Assembly (NCBI GenBank): GCA_900095095.1
Contig: FMBT01000423.1
Span: forward strand, 1-64,000
DNA length: 64,000 nt
From: Fragilariopsis cylindrus CCMP1102
Taxonomy: Eukaryota; Bacillariophyta; Bacillariophyceae; Bacillariales; Bacillariaceae
Direction: 5' to 3'
A program made the position numbers and the translations under genes. Positions 1 through 11,010 of the stretch are shown in pieces (the first letter of the stretch is position 1; each line of letters begins with the position of its first letter). A model generated the notes under the pieces. It searched no databases. It saw only the letters and a program-made list of their open reading frames with translations, and was not told the origin of the DNA.

Positions 1-463
1 TCCTGTATCTCTAATAATGAGAGCACTTACTTCTTGCTACTCCACTATTAGATACATACACTTTTGCAAATATACAGTACCGTTACTATAGGTCCAGTCT
101 GAATAGATGTATAATAGGAATGGTAATACTCGAGAAATGAATAGAGCGATTTTGAAGATTACCGTAGCACTTGATGAATAGTAACTTACCGAAAGCGAAG
201 AGTATCGGCAAAGAAGAGAGCTGATCTGCTTCGCCTCGATGGTACATGTATCTTACCGACAGCGAAGCTGAAAAATCACGAATTAATTTTTTACCGCTAA
301 TAGCTATCTAGGCCCGATGATAAATACTACTTATGAAGCACGAATTAATCTTCATTACACTGCTTACTTGTTTTCTCACCGATGTTGTCGGCGATTTGTA
401 TGAGGCAATTTATTTAACGGTTTCGCCGAATTCGCGCTCAACCGCTTACAAGGGTGTATGAAT
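1..463. other. Intergenic, nothing recognised
   Basis: AT-rich sequence with many stops in all frames. I see no gene, tRNA or clear element here. Confidence 0.5.
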
Positions 464-598
464 GACTGAATCGTGAGTAACATGCTGTTACAGTACCGCC
501 ACTGTAAAATGAACAGCGTCGCATTTTACCGACTGAATCGTGAGAAACATGCTGTACAGTACCGCCACTATAAGTAAAACGAACAGTGTCATATTTTT
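464..598. repeat. Two tandem copies of a 67-bp repeat
   Basis: Two imperfect copies (464-530 and 531-598), each beginning GACTGAATCGTGAG and containing CAGTACCGCCACT, lie about 160 bp upstream of the ABC transporter start. They may belong to its promoter region, but no known regulatory motif is recognised. Confidence 0.75.
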
Positions 599-759
599 TA
601 TAACCAGTCAGGGTTTCGAATGGATTCTTTCTTGCCTATTCAAAAAATATCGACATAGTCCTCACAAAAAAAAAAACACACAAATTGAAACAACAACAAT
701 AGCGATAAGATAATATAGGACTAATACAAATAACACCATCAACAATAGTCAACATCAAG

Positions 760-2823
760 ATGACGGTAATAACGAATTCAAGCATATCGATTTTAGAACA
801 ATCATCAACATCCGAGGAGGTGGATGTGGGTACATTCGAGGAGGTAGATATGGGTGGCGGTACTAATGACGCCGATACCAGTAAGCCATCCGAACTACAT
901 TTAAGATGGGCAAGATTACAAAAGTACGTCGAAATTAAAGATGAAATGACGACACTTAAAGGAAAGATCTCAAAGGTCTCACCAAATGCTGGAACAAGGA
1001 GTAGCACGGTCAATAAAGTTATTCTCGATGGTATTAGCGCAGAAGCTAAACCTGGTGAAATTCTTGCAACAATGGGACCAAGTGGTAGTGGAAAGACCAG
1101 TCTTATGAACGTATTGAGTGGCCGTGCCGCATACCAAGAAGGGACGATTAGTATTAATGGCAAAGCTTTAGACAAATATGGAATGAAGCGTCTTATGAGT
1201 AAGGTAGCTTATGTGAAGCAACAAGACGTCTTCTTCGAGACACTTACAGTGACAGATCAATTAACATACACTGCACAACTTCGTTTCCCTGACGATGTTG
1301 GTACTAAGAAAGAGCGAAATGAAAAGATCCGAAAAGAAGTAGAAAGGATCATTAAGCTTTTGAGATTAACAAAAGTAGCACATTCCCCTATCATGATGTG
1401 TAGTGGAGGTGAGAAAAAACGTGTAAATATTGGAACCGAGTTATTGACTGACCCAAGCATTATTATGTTAGACGAACCAACTAGTGGACTTGACTCAGCC
1501 TCGGCGATCAGTTTATTGAATGTTCTTAAAGATCTGGCTAAGAATCATGGTAAAACCATCATCACGAGTATCCATCAACCCAACTCTGCTACATTTTTAA
1601 ATACATTTGACAAACTTCTTATGCTTTCCGACGGCCATGCAGTTTTCTTTGGAACGCCAAACGATTCTTTACCTTACTTGCGTAGCAAAGGATATGCCTG
1701 TCCTGAAGGGTATAACGCAGCTGATCACTGGATGGATCTACTTGTGACCGATAGTGCTGTAGAAGAAGAACGGAAAGAGGTCGCGAAGGATGGCACCACC
1801 ACAACTGATTCGTCAAAGAAAAACGGTGAATCACCTCGTTTTTGCCTTCAAAAGGAATGGGATAATGACGCAATCGCTGAACAGATGGATGTTGTTGACG
1901 AGATCCAATCAGACGGTGGTAAAACTATTGGTAATTTCGAAATGAAGGACGGAGAAAGTAAATATACTACGGGTTGGTGGACACAATTTTCTACTTTAGC
2001 ACATCGTGCATTAAAGAAAAACAAGTCGAACGTTTTCAGTCCAATCAATCTCGTGAGAACAATTGCAATTGGAATTATTGTGGGGATCGTCTACCTGGAC
2101 CAGAGGTATACCGAAAAAGATGTTTTCAATATCTACGCATACTTTTTCTTTGCCATGTTGTATTGGGTATTTAATGGTATGTTCGAGGCGTTGTTTGCAT
2201 TTCCACAGGAGAGAGTCATCATTCAGAAGGAGAGAGCAACTGCATCTTATAGATTGAGCGCTTACTTCGCATCAGCAACAGTTGCTGATTTGCCAGTGTT
2301 CTTAGTTATGCCATGCATTTATATGACAATATCATTCTGGATGGTATGTCCATCCTTTGGTTTTATCACGTATATTGCCGTTATTTGCATAGCATTTTTA
2401 AGTGTCATGGCCGGACAAGCTTTGGGATTCCTTATTGGTGCAACCTTCGACGATCCTAAGATCGGGCAGTCGGTAGCGACCGTGGTTGTGTTATTTCTCA
2501 TGCTTTTAGGAGGTTTCTTTGCTAAAAATATTCCTTCTTGGTTGTCTTGGGTAGTATACATTTCACCATTTGCCTACGCATCGAATGCTGCAATGCTTGT
2601 AATTTTTAGAAACCCGATCCCGTGCGACGGGTCAGGTGCTTTGAGTCCTATGTGTGCTGTGGGAGATACAACAAGCTTCATTCCAGTCGATGATATCTTA
2701 CAATCCCTCAATGTTTTCCTTCCACTCGGATGGAATATTGCTTTACTACTTGTATATTGCCTCGTTCCTCGAGTATTTACATATGTTATACTGCGCCGGA
2801 AGAAGGGTGGAGAACGAGAATAG
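760..2823 (+). CDS. ABCG-type (WBC) half ABC transporter
   Basis: Single-exon 687-residue protein with the reverse ABCG order: an N-terminal nucleotide-binding domain followed by a membrane domain. Visible motifs are Walker A GPSGSGKT (residues 106-113), the ABC signature CSGGEKKR (from 214), Walker B IIMLDEP followed by TSGLDSAS (234-247) and the H-loop histidine of SIHQPN (272). About six hydrophobic segments follow from residue 429 to 680. The length fits ABCG half-transporters, which dimerise and use ATP to export lipids, sterols or xenobiotics. The substrate cannot be told from sequence. The first ATG of the open frame is used and precedes the NBD by about 85 polar residues. The gene appears intact. 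Confidence 0.95.
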   Translation: MTVITNSSISILEQSSTSEEVDVGTFEEVDMGGGTNDADTSKPSELHLRWARLQKYVEIKDEMTTLKGKISKVSPNAGTRSSTVNKVILDGISAEAKPGEILATMGPSGSGKTSLMNVLSGRAAYQEGTISINGKALDKYGMKRLMSKVAYVKQQDVFFETLTVTDQLTYTAQLRFPDDVGTKKERNEKIRKEVERIIKLLRLTKVAHSPIMMCSGGEKKRVNIGTELLTDPSIIMLDEPTSGLDSASAISLLNVLKDLAKNHGKTIITSIHQPNSATFLNTFDKLLMLSDGHAVFFGTPNDSLPYLRSKGYACPEGYNAADHWMDLLVTDSAVEEERKEVAKDGTTTTDSSKKNGESPRFCLQKEWDNDAIAEQMDVVDEIQSDGGKTIGNFEMKDGESKYTTGWWTQFSTLAHRALKKNKSNVFSPINLVRTIAIGIIVGIVYLDQRYTEKDVFNIYAYFFFAMLYWVFNGMFEALFAFPQERVIIQKERATASYRLSAYFASATVADLPVFLVMPCIYMTISFWMVCPSFGFITYIAVICIAFLSVMAGQALGFLIGATFDDPKIGQSVATVVVLFLMLLGGFFAKNIPSWLSWVVYISPFAYASNAAMLVIFRNPIPCDGSGALSPMCAVGDTTSFIPVDDILQSLNVFLPLGWNIALLLVYCLVPRVFTYVILRRKKGGERE

Positions 2824-2855
2824 AAAAACACAGTAGAAATATTGCGGAGTAAATG

Positions 2856-2862
<7 letters not shown>

Positions 2863-2893
<31 letters not shown>
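2863..2893. repeat. (AT)n microsatellite
   Basis: Uninterrupted AT dinucleotide run just downstream of the ABC transporter stop codon, in its probable 3' UTR. Confidence 0.9.
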
Positions 2894-2898
<5 letters not shown>

Positions 2899-3190
2899 AA
2901 ACGAACCCAATCGAAAGAATAGACTAGTTTAAGTAGCACGATATTAGACAAAGTAGATACATCATTATGAAAATAGAATATCACTATTTAGTTCTACTGT
3001 GAATGCATAAAATACATAAAATATCTAAAAACGTTGCATGTTTTACTATAAAAGATTCTTCGTAGTCTTCCGCGACTTCAAGGGTATTTTGTTTTTTTTA
3101 ATTGTCGTTTCTTCTTTTCATCTGTCATCAGTCATCAATCATCAGCATCGCTATATACACAACGAGTAGTAGTAATTAAGTAGCCCTAGC

Positions 3191-3975
3191 TCGCACTATG
3201 TGATCGAGATGGTTAGAAAAGAGTTTGAAAACCACAACTATTGACAGTCCAACGAGGACTATTACATGATTATTTGGCAATGACAATTGACCTGTCAGTA
3301 AAAGGAAAAGTAATGATAACAATATTTGACTTTACGAGTTAGCGGAGGATACGAAAGGAGAGAAACACTCACCGGCAGCAAAGTTACTGTTCCTATCCCA
3401 GAAAGGGAGGCCCGATTTATAGACAGCGACGTCGTTTCGATGTACAAGAATGAAAGAATCTGATACCGACGGCTTCAAAAAGTTAACAAGAATGATGCAG
3501 TATCTCAGAGCAACAAAAATATTTACCTCTAATTTTGGGAACAGACGATACAGGAAATATATACTGGTATCAGGATGGTGCACATGCTGTGGATTGTGAC
3601 ATGAGAGGTCACACAGGATGAAAACAGAAACTGAATACGAGGAGTACTACAGAAACAGAGTTGGTGGCGGTCGATGCTTGTATTTCACAGAATTTATAGG
3701 CGCTATATTTCACAAACCATCAAGGACGATTTTTGAAAGATAATAATTAATATCAGGATAACACTAATACAATTAGAATGGAAAGGAATGGAAAGATTTT
3801 CATTAGGAAAATGACAAAACATATAAATATCAGGTTTCCTATGCAGACTGTATCAAGAAAGGAGAACTAAGTGTTCAATATCGTCCGACGTTAGATACGA
3901 TTGCGGACTACTTCACAAAATGGTTACAAGGATCTCTATTTCGGAAGCTAAGAGATTTGACTTTGGGTACTGTAT
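3191..3975 (+). mobile_element. Degenerate Ty1/copia (CoDi-like) retrotransposon, end of pol
   Basis: With frameshifts allowed, the plus strand reads as the end of a copia polyprotein. At 3238-3337 it gives HDYLAMTIDLSVKGK, typical of the RT end. From 3375 come AAKLLFLSQKGRPD and KKLTRMMQYLRATK. The RNase H part gives LGTDDTGN then DMRGHTG (about 3530-3615) and STTETELVAVDA (about 3640-3680). The C-terminus gives KHINIR, ELSVQYRPT, IADYFTK and LQGSLFRKLRDL (3815-3965). The frame is broken by at least three frameshifts and stops, so the element is dead. No gag, integrase or LTR boundary was identified. The similarity is to the diatom copia RNase H region as known from family knowledge. Confidence 0.88.
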
Positions 3976-4610
3976 CGTTCCCGGTGACTTTGAGAAGTAC
4001 AAGAGACGATATTTATTTGTTTGGAGAAAGAAGAACAGAGCAGAGAAAGAGAGGAAGGAGAAAGAGAACAGAGTGAAAGAGAACAGAGTGAAATAGTATG
4101 GATCGGATAGAAGTCAATAGAACAATAAATAAATCGCGCTATTGGGGGATACGAGTTTTTAAATTTATTTTTCTTCTTTTTTCGCATTGTTTTCAATGTG
4201 TTTTCTATAAGGGGGTTGTGGTTATTTAAATATCTGGCACAAATGTTTATTGAACGAGATGGTCCAGCCATGCATGCGGTTTCCTTTTTGAACTTTCAGA
4301 TGATTAGATTTACCTTTTACTTATTGGTGTAGCAAAGTATACGCCTGGCCCCTGTCCTTGTTACAGTCCTAAAGAGTATAAAATGCAGCGGAACACTGAA
4401 TGGAGCTGCTGGTGACAGATATCACCAGGTAGGCTGACATCGATATAATTGTGATGACCGTATCTTTATTAGTACTAGACTAGGATAAGGGTAATGATCA
4501 GATAATATATATACAAACACATTTATTAAGAGTATGTAGTGCTACTGTAATTATATAATGAAATCTAGATAAAATTGCTTTATTAGCTATGCATGTATGC
4601 GTGTGTGTAT
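3976..4610. other. Intergenic, nothing recognised
   Basis: AT-rich sequence downstream of the copia fragment. It may include its decayed 3' LTR, but no TG...CA boundary can be defined. An apparent minus-strand frame (3948-4271) looks like chance. Confidence 0.4.
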
Positions 4611-4632
4611 GCAGGTAGTGTAAAATTGTGAA

Positions 4633-4673
<41 letters not shown>

Positions 4674-4687
4674 GTAGTGTAAAATTG
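4611..4687. repeat. (TG)n tract flanked by an 18-bp direct repeat
   Basis: A TG dinucleotide run (4637-4670) is flanked by two copies of GCAGGTAGTGTAAAATTG (4611-4628 and 4670-4687). It lies just past the 3' end of the minus-strand DUF6824-like gene. Confidence 0.85.
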
Positions 4688-4714
4688 AATCAAATATAAG
4701 TATAGGTCCTAAAC

Positions 4715-5632
4715 TTAAAATGATGATACGGAGGGTTTAGTATTGTGGAATATTTGTATAATTCGATCACGTGCTGTATTAAAGTCAACAATATAAACTT
4801 CTTTTTCTATCGAATTCCGATGGGGACGAACACACCTTGATCCACCATTATTACTACTACCATTATTATAATTGTTTGCATTATTATTATTATTACGAAT
4901 TAATTTGATAAATCGTCCACTATTAGATAAGACAGCTAATACAATTTGTTCAACGATCATGATTTGTTCTTGACTACTTTGTGCTTGATAATAAAATCTA
5001 TCATAATTATATTGAATAATTTGTTTCAGATTGTGATTATCATTACGATTAGTATTAACACCAAATAAGACAACATCACGATTGTTATTGTTATTGTTGT
5101 TGTTATAATAGTTATAATCACTGACAATACTACGGGATGATGAATCTGATTCATAGTAGTTATGATGATGGTATGAGGATGATGATGGTGGTGATGATTC
5201 CTTGTTATTATTGAACACCTTGACTACTTGTGGTATCATCGGTAGTGGTGATGATTGATAATAGTTGGTATTGGTACAATTGTTGTTTCCTTGTGTATCA
5301 TCCTCACTGCCGACCACTGATGACGCTGCTGATGATGATGGGAGGATCGAAATGGACGAAGGAATCGCTGATGATGACAATAATGACGATGGTAATGGAA
5401 GGATCGATAATGATGACGATGGGAGAATCGAAATAGCAGAAACAAGATCTTCAAGGACTTCTCCTACTATTGTCATGACTATTTTCTTCTTCGCGTACTC
5501 GTACTCGTAGATCATATCATCATTACCAGTATCGTTATCGTTGTTGTTGTGACCGTTGCCGTCACTATTACTGAAAGTAGTTGCATTACTTCCTGACAAT
5601 CGTCGTACGAAAACGTTATTGGTTTGCGTCGT

Positions 5633-5635
<3 letters not shown>
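4715..5635 (-). CDS. DUF6824-like low-complexity protein
   Basis: 306 residues, rich in Asn, Ser and Tyr. Residues 1-185 are low complexity, with a Ser/Ile/Leu/Pro stretch at 65-110 and Asn runs. The C-terminal 115 residues resemble DUF6824, a domain abundant in diatoms: a DVVLFG start, then a helix with YDRFYYQAQ, then IVEQIV and SGRFIKL, and after an Asn/Gly insertion VDFNTARDRIIQIF at the end. The usual NDVLCGRG motif is reduced to DVVLFG, so the domain is divergent. Its function is unknown; DUF6824 proteins are often listed as possible nuclear regulators. The start is the first ATG. A tandemly duplicated 136-bp unit lies upstream. Confidence 0.65.
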
Positions 5636-5664
<29 letters not shown>

Positions 5665-5780
5665 CTGCCTTCGTGTTAAAGCTGGTTATGAACTATACTA
5701 GAATGAGTTATGTTATATACACAGTATATAAGCGTTGATAGAGTGTTTGCTGCTTTCGATTTGGTGGAGGATTGAAAATA

Positions 5781-6046
5781 TGAGGAGAAGGCTCGTATTG
5801 TTACGTACGCGATGCTATCGTTTGGATTGTTGTGGCGAGAGTAAGAAAGTTAGTATGAGACTTCTTGGTGGAGCGAGGATTGTTTTTTTTTGGTTCTCTT
5901 CTACAATTTTACTCTAGGAGAATGCTCGTATTGTTATGTAAGTACGCGATGCTATCGTTTGGCTTGTTGAGGCGAGACTCAGAAGTTTAGTATGAGATTT
6001 GGTGGAGCGATGATTGTTTTTGTTCTTTTTTACAATTTTACTCTTG
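5781..6046. repeat. Tandem duplication of a ~135-bp unit upstream of the DUF6824-like gene
   Basis: Units at about 5781-5916 and 5917-6046 share GCTCGTATTGTTA, CGCGATGCTATCGTTTGG and TTAGTATGAGA, and both end in a GGTGGAGCGA.GATTG stretch followed by TACAATTTTACTCT. They sit 150-410 bp upstream of the minus-strand gene start, so they may lie in its promoter. Confidence 0.8.
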
Positions 6047-7314
6047 AGTGCCAATTCCAACATATATATTTTTACTTAGGGTGCTCTGACTATTTTCTAC
6101 TTAGCGGAGTCACATTTTCTTTTCTTAGTCAATTGCACAAAATTGCCATCGTTCTTTCTTCAATATCCTTCTTGAAGCTTTCCTTTTACGGTTTCTGCTG
6201 TGATTAGTATAAGTGAACTGTTTTATAGTTGAATAATGCATAATGATTGTTAATCAATTACTAAATAATTAATAATTTATTATTTAATTATGGTATTAAA
6301 GTTTTTGATAGATATGATTTTGTTATACCACAAAAGTACAGACGACGCGACTTCGCGACTTCGACGAGACCCATGACGCGATACTACTTGAAGTAGTGTA
6401 TGGAAGGAAGCGACGAGAGCGCAACTCAGGTTGGAAGTAGCGTCGAGAAACGCGACGAGTGACGCGATAGTTGAACATATCGGACGCGATGGACTTTGAC
6501 TTTAGTCCTCCGTTCTCCTTCTCTTTTATCCCGAAGGTAAAGTACGGTTTTTGATTTAATATTGTCGTGAGTGATACTGTAGAACAATTAATTAATGTCC
6601 TATCTTGTACACGTGTGTGTGTGTGTTACTACTACTGGTACAATTGATGAAGAGCACGTACTTACTAACGGTAAATAGTTAAAGTACTGTGTGTCGCAAT
6701 CCACAAAAACTGCATTGCCGACTATGTAAGTATGTGTGTTTTGTGTGTAATTGGTTGCGTTACAAATTGTAAAATTCGCTCATATTATATTATTATCATC
6801 AAATAACAATATTATTATGAAACTGAGAATCACAAAAACTGCATTGACGTGGTGTTGTGTTGCATTTGGTAGCGTTACACTTATATAACTCTAGTTGGCA
6901 TAATATCAGAGTAACGTTAGTACAGTAGATAAACAATAATAGTGAAAGTTAACGAACTTTTGAGTCAAATCCAATCAAATTAAATACAGTAACGTTAAAA
7001 GGACAATAATAGAAGAAAATAAAAGGCCTTGTGAGAAGCCTTCTCCACAAAAACTGCATACGGTACATTGGTTAGTTTATTTTTGTTGGATAGTACGTTT
7101 GGTTTAGGGTTCTACAATAAATTGTTGTTACCGTAGTCGTGTACGGTAGTTCGCTCATACAGTATCAAATTATATAATGTTAATAATAAAATATATGAAA
7201 GCACCGGCGTTTGAAGGAATCAATAAATAAAAGAAGGATAATAATAGAAGAGAATAAAAGACTAATGTAGTTTTGATGTTTTTTTTCTATATTCTATAAT
7301 GCATCTGTACAGAT
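6047..7314. other. Intergenic with a GC-rich patch and CACAAAAACTGCAT repeats
   Basis: About 6340-6530 is unusually rich in CGCGAC/GACGCGA motifs compared with its AT-rich surroundings. The 14-mer CACAAAAACTGCAT occurs at 6702, 6831 and 7046. An AATAATAGAAGA(A/G)AATAAAAG segment occurs near 7003 and again near 7239. No gene is recognised. Confidence 0.6.
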
Positions 7315-8361
7315 ATGATTCAACTGTGCGATCGCCGTATTGCATGTTTGCTGTTGCAGTACACATGTGGCCTGATTTCGTCGACATCAATATCAACGCT
7401 GCCATCGCAAGCTGCAGCACCAGTCGATGCGTCACTAGTACTATCAACGCAACTCCTTTCGCTACCATCGTTACAGCTTTCTCCGCAACATCAACAGCAT
7501 CAACCCCTCGAAAATACCGCCGCCACCATCACTACTGTCACGACGAAGGAACTCGCCAGGTTCATTGCTACCAACACGCCGAAGGAATTCTTGTGGGCCG
7601 TGAAGCAAAGCGGTGGGAAATTTTTGTACCGGGGTGAGGAACCTAATAGCAACGCTGCAACTTTGTTGTTTTGGATACAGAATCCAAAAAAACACAGCAA
7701 AAGCAACGACGATGACGATCCTCATTTTTATGTGGTTCGAACCTGCAATCCCGCTCCCGATTTATTGCTTCCGGAAACATACGGATACGACCCTCTCGCC
7801 CTGCGCTATTTCGAGGAACTGGAGGCCTTTCTGTCGTCGTCGTCGTCGCTGTCGTCCTTTTCTGCTACTCCGAACGCGAACGTGGACGTAGCAGCAACAC
7901 CGCATTCATCAACAAAAATTATCGCAAAACCCTCGAACGGGCACATTGCCACCTCGGATGCCTTGGAGGCCGGGAAGTGGGGAAAGATTGTTTCGACCTG
8001 GCCGCTATTGCCTTCCACCATCGAAAGCAGCATCAATCCAAACAACATCAACAACAACAGTGCCATATTTTCCTATGTTTGGCCGAGGAATCGATCGGTC
8101 TTTTACGAGAGCAGCAGCAGCAGCAGCAGCAACAATGATACTAGTACCATTGCCAAGAAGATTCAAGATAAGAATTTACTGGTGGTCAACGAGAAGCTAC
8201 AAGATGCCCTGACAGCAAAGGGCGGGAGGGAGGTCTTGTTTGCCTTTGCTCCTTCTTCCACGACAATTGCCGCAACAGCATCGGCAGCCTTTCTGGCAAT
8301 CCCCGGGGAACTTGACGTGGCACTCAGAGACGAACTGGAACGGATCGATTATGGCCTGTAA
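7315..8361 (+). CDS. Unrecognised secreted protein, GC-richer than its neighbours
   Basis: 348 residues, single exon. The N-terminus (IACLLLQYTCGLISS) looks like a signal peptide. The rest is mixed alpha/beta without clear membrane segments, containing KQSGGKFLYRGEEPNS (about residue 95), LLLPETYGYDPLALRYFEEL, a PSNGHIATSDA segment, YVWPRNRSVFY and GREVLFAF near the end. Three Ser/Asn-rich insertions break up the conserved blocks. The LYRGE motif recalls the first conserved motif of ADP-ribosyltransferase-like folds, but that is a weak hint and no full catalytic triad is established. The coding sequence is visibly GC-richer than other genes here, which could mean strong codon selection or a foreign origin. 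Confidence 0.7.
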   Translation: MIQLCDRRIACLLLQYTCGLISSTSISTLPSQAAAPVDASLVLSTQLLSLPSLQLSPQHQQHQPLENTAATITTVTTKELARFIATNTPKEFLWAVKQSGGKFLYRGEEPNSNAATLLFWIQNPKKHSKSNDDDDPHFYVVRTCNPAPDLLLPETYGYDPLALRYFEELEAFLSSSSSLSSFSATPNANVDVAATPHSSTKIIAKPSNGHIATSDALEAGKWGKIVSTWPLLPSTIESSINPNNINNNSAIFSYVWPRNRSVFYESSSSSSSNNDTSTIAKKIQDKNLLVVNEKLQDALTAKGGREVLFAFAPSSTTIAATASAAFLAIPGELDVALRDELERIDYGL

Positions 8362-8617
8362 CCAACTGACAACCTATTTTCAATTGTATACAATGTCTAC
8401 TACGTTGGTATTTTTAGTAGGAATAAGTATTATAATAATTGCATACGTTTTTCTATTCTTAATATAGTTATTCTATTGAAGTATTTAAGTATAGTTATCT
8501 ATCTATCTATCTATCTAGTAGTTTAAGTCTATTTGACTTGTACCATGCCATTAATCGATGATCGATCAAAGCGTATGTACTGTATCACTGAATTATCATC
8601 ATTCATCCATCATCGTA
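8362..8617. other. Short convergent intergenic with (TCTA)n
   Basis: 3' ends of the convergent genes at 7315-8361 and 8618-9804 meet here. A short TATC/ATCT microsatellite lies near 8496-8516. Confidence 0.6.
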
Positions 8618-9804
8618 TTATATTGTTGTAACAGTATTATTACTTGAGATTGGTGGACATTGTTGACATGATTCCTTACACCAATGATTACCAATCGATT
8701 TCCCTTTATGTTTCTTTTCACATTTGTTTTTCTTTGATGCCCATTTACACCAATTATTCTTTCCCTTATATTTCAATTTCAGATCCTTACAATCGTTTAC
8801 GTCTTCGTTACTATTATTACCTGTTGGTGGTTCATTATCATCTCTTGTTGCTGTACATGTATTACAGGATGATTGACACCAATAATTTGCAATTGAGTTA
8901 CCATTAAAATTCTTGTTACATTTATTTTTCTTTGCTATCCATTTACAATTTTTCTTTTTCTTTCCTTGATATTTCAGTTTCAGATCTTTACATGCTTCTT
9001 CTTTACCAACGTCATTGAAAAGAACATCGACATCGATGATCTTGACTGTTGTTTTTCCACTATTTGATGCATCATAAGTAACCTGAAATTCTTTTTTATT
9101 ATCCTGCTGCTCTAACATAAAAGAAGAAGATGACAAAAAAACAATCAATCCCTTTTGAATCATTTCCTCTAATTTGTCTTTCATGTTGTTGTCATTGCCA
9201 TTGCCCTTGCCATTCAACGTAAGCTTCGAATCATCATCCATAATAAGTTTACATCCATTATTTTCACAAATATTAATATCATTGGCAATAATTTGTGCAT
9301 TACCGGAAAGTATTATTACACCAGATCCTCCGCCTGCATCAGCACTACTACTACTAATACTACCAATTGTAAGTGTATCACCAATACTGATTTGCGAATT
9401 ATGAGACGCATATACAATTGCATCACTTTCTAAATACTGTCCAATCATCATATTTGTCACAACATTTAATGCAGCATCTTCTAATAGATCCACTTGTACA
9501 TTTTCCATACTATTAGAGGATCCGGATCGACCAATAATTAATTCATAAACTTCTGCTGCTGCTTCATCAGAATCAGAATCAATAGCAACATACGTATTTG
9601 ATTCATCAATCCATACTGTATCTATTGAGGTTGGTACTTTTAATATATTCGTCCATCTTGATGGATCAAACCATGATGAAGTATCATTGATTGTACCATC
9701 AAATTTATCAAAAATAGTTCCTTCTTCTGTGCTGCTGCAACTGTTGTTATTCTTGATATCATCAGAGCGACAATCGTAATGTTTAGTAATAAGAATTGAA
9801 ACAT
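8618..9804 (-). CDS. Secreted beta-rich protein with two ShK-like domains, frameshifted near its N-terminus
   Basis: Paralogue of the minus-strand gene at 13753-15156. A signal peptide starts at the ATG at 9804 (MFQFLLLNITIVALM), but its frame does not join the body. The body frame is open from about 9785 and its first ATG is only at 9508. Homology to the paralogue (FDKFDGTIND, SSWFDPSRWT, LIIGRSGSSNSM) clearly extends upstream of 9508, so a single-base shift near 9718-9728 breaks the gene, or the assembly is wrong. The body is a repetitive beta-rich domain (NVVTNMMIGQ, DTLTIGS, NAQIIANDINIC). It is followed by two Lys-rich six-Cys modules starting CKDLKLKY and ending SCNTC and SCQQC. The function is unknown; it is probably extracellular or cell-surface. 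Unlike its paralogue, it lacks the PT-rich linker. Confidence 0.75.
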
Positions 9805-10137
9805 AGTAAAAGTAGAGATACTTATAGTATGCGTTTATTGTCTCTGTTACGTTGGTTTGTTTTGTTCTTTATCTTTTTTATATGTGAGACTTTGGTACTG
9901 TAGTTCTCCTTGAATGCGTACATGTAGTCATTCATTCGCTTTTTGTTTGCGTTTTTGGTTTTTTCTCCTTGGGAAGTTTTGATATATAATTGTTATAAAA
10001 TGTGTGATGATGAGAATAGTGTGACGTAAGTGTGGTTACAGTATTTTGAACATTCAAGGAAAGGATGAATAGCCCTTTCTATATATATTGTGGATTGTGC
10101 GTCTTTTATTTAACAAATATATCCATACGAATGGTAT
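9805..10137. other. Intergenic, nothing recognised
   Basis: T-rich sequence upstream of the minus-strand secreted gene. It probably holds its promoter, but no motif is recognised. Confidence 0.5.
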
Positions 10138-10563
10138 TTTTTAATCGTGGGTTTCATTTTTCTTCTTACGAGTAATAATTTAAAATTGTACGACTAACAG
10201 ATATAATTTTATAGCAACTAGTAGTATCATATCGAAACCACAATACAGTATTTTAACATTCAACTTGAATATGAACTTGGAAAACAACATTATTCGCTTT
10301 GCACTACCGTTAGATCCTCTTCATAGTAATTAATGCACTTTTACTTCTATCGTGTATGCTATTCTTCGATCGTGGGTTTCATTTTTCTCTCTAATAATTT
10401 AAAATTGTACGACTAAAACATATATAATTGCTTTTTTCAACTAGTGTATCATACATGTAACGAAAACACAATACAGTATTTTAACATTCAACTTGAATGT
10501 GAACTTGGAAAACAACCCTTTACCCTAACGTTAGATCCTCTTCATGATAAGATGCACTTTTTA
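10138..10563. repeat. Tandem duplication of a ~220-bp unit
   Basis: Two imperfect copies (about 10138-10345 and 10365-10563) share CGTGGGTTTCATTTTTCT, AATTTAAAATTGTACGACTA, ACAGTATTTTAACATTCAAC and GTTAGATCCTCTTCAT. They have no coding potential. Confidence 0.85.
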
Positions 10564-11010
10564 CCTGTGTATCGTTCGTAACAAAATTGCATGTGGTGTG
10601 CTACTGATGCACTGTGTAACTGTTAATTTAGCTCTGCAATCATCAATCATCAATCATAATAAGTACTTAACTAGTAATAGCAAATCATAAATTATTTGGC
10701 ATACTTGGACACACTGCAAACGGGAACTTGAACGAGTAGACTAGATTATACAAGGGGTCTGAGTTGTTGATGTACCTGATGGTTGAGAACCTACCAGGTA
10801 AAAGGCTAGTAATTTTACTACCCTAAAACATGCTTTCAATCATTTCACACGGCATCCCGGTGTAACTTATTCCGACAGATTCTACGAGAAGGATCCTTTT
10901 CGATTAGAAAAACTTTCTCTCAAATCGAAATTATATAAGAATACAACATGATGCGTTGGTTTTGATTCCAGTAGATTCTCGACCACACTATAGGAAGCTC
11001 TAGTTCGTAG

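Noticed and set aside
636-1175. 179-codon minus-strand frame
   Set aside because: Antisense shadow over the start of the ABC transporter.
3948-4271. 107-codon minus-strand frame
   Set aside because: It overlaps the copia 3' end and is composed of CTCT-derived SLCSLSL repeats, without coding character.
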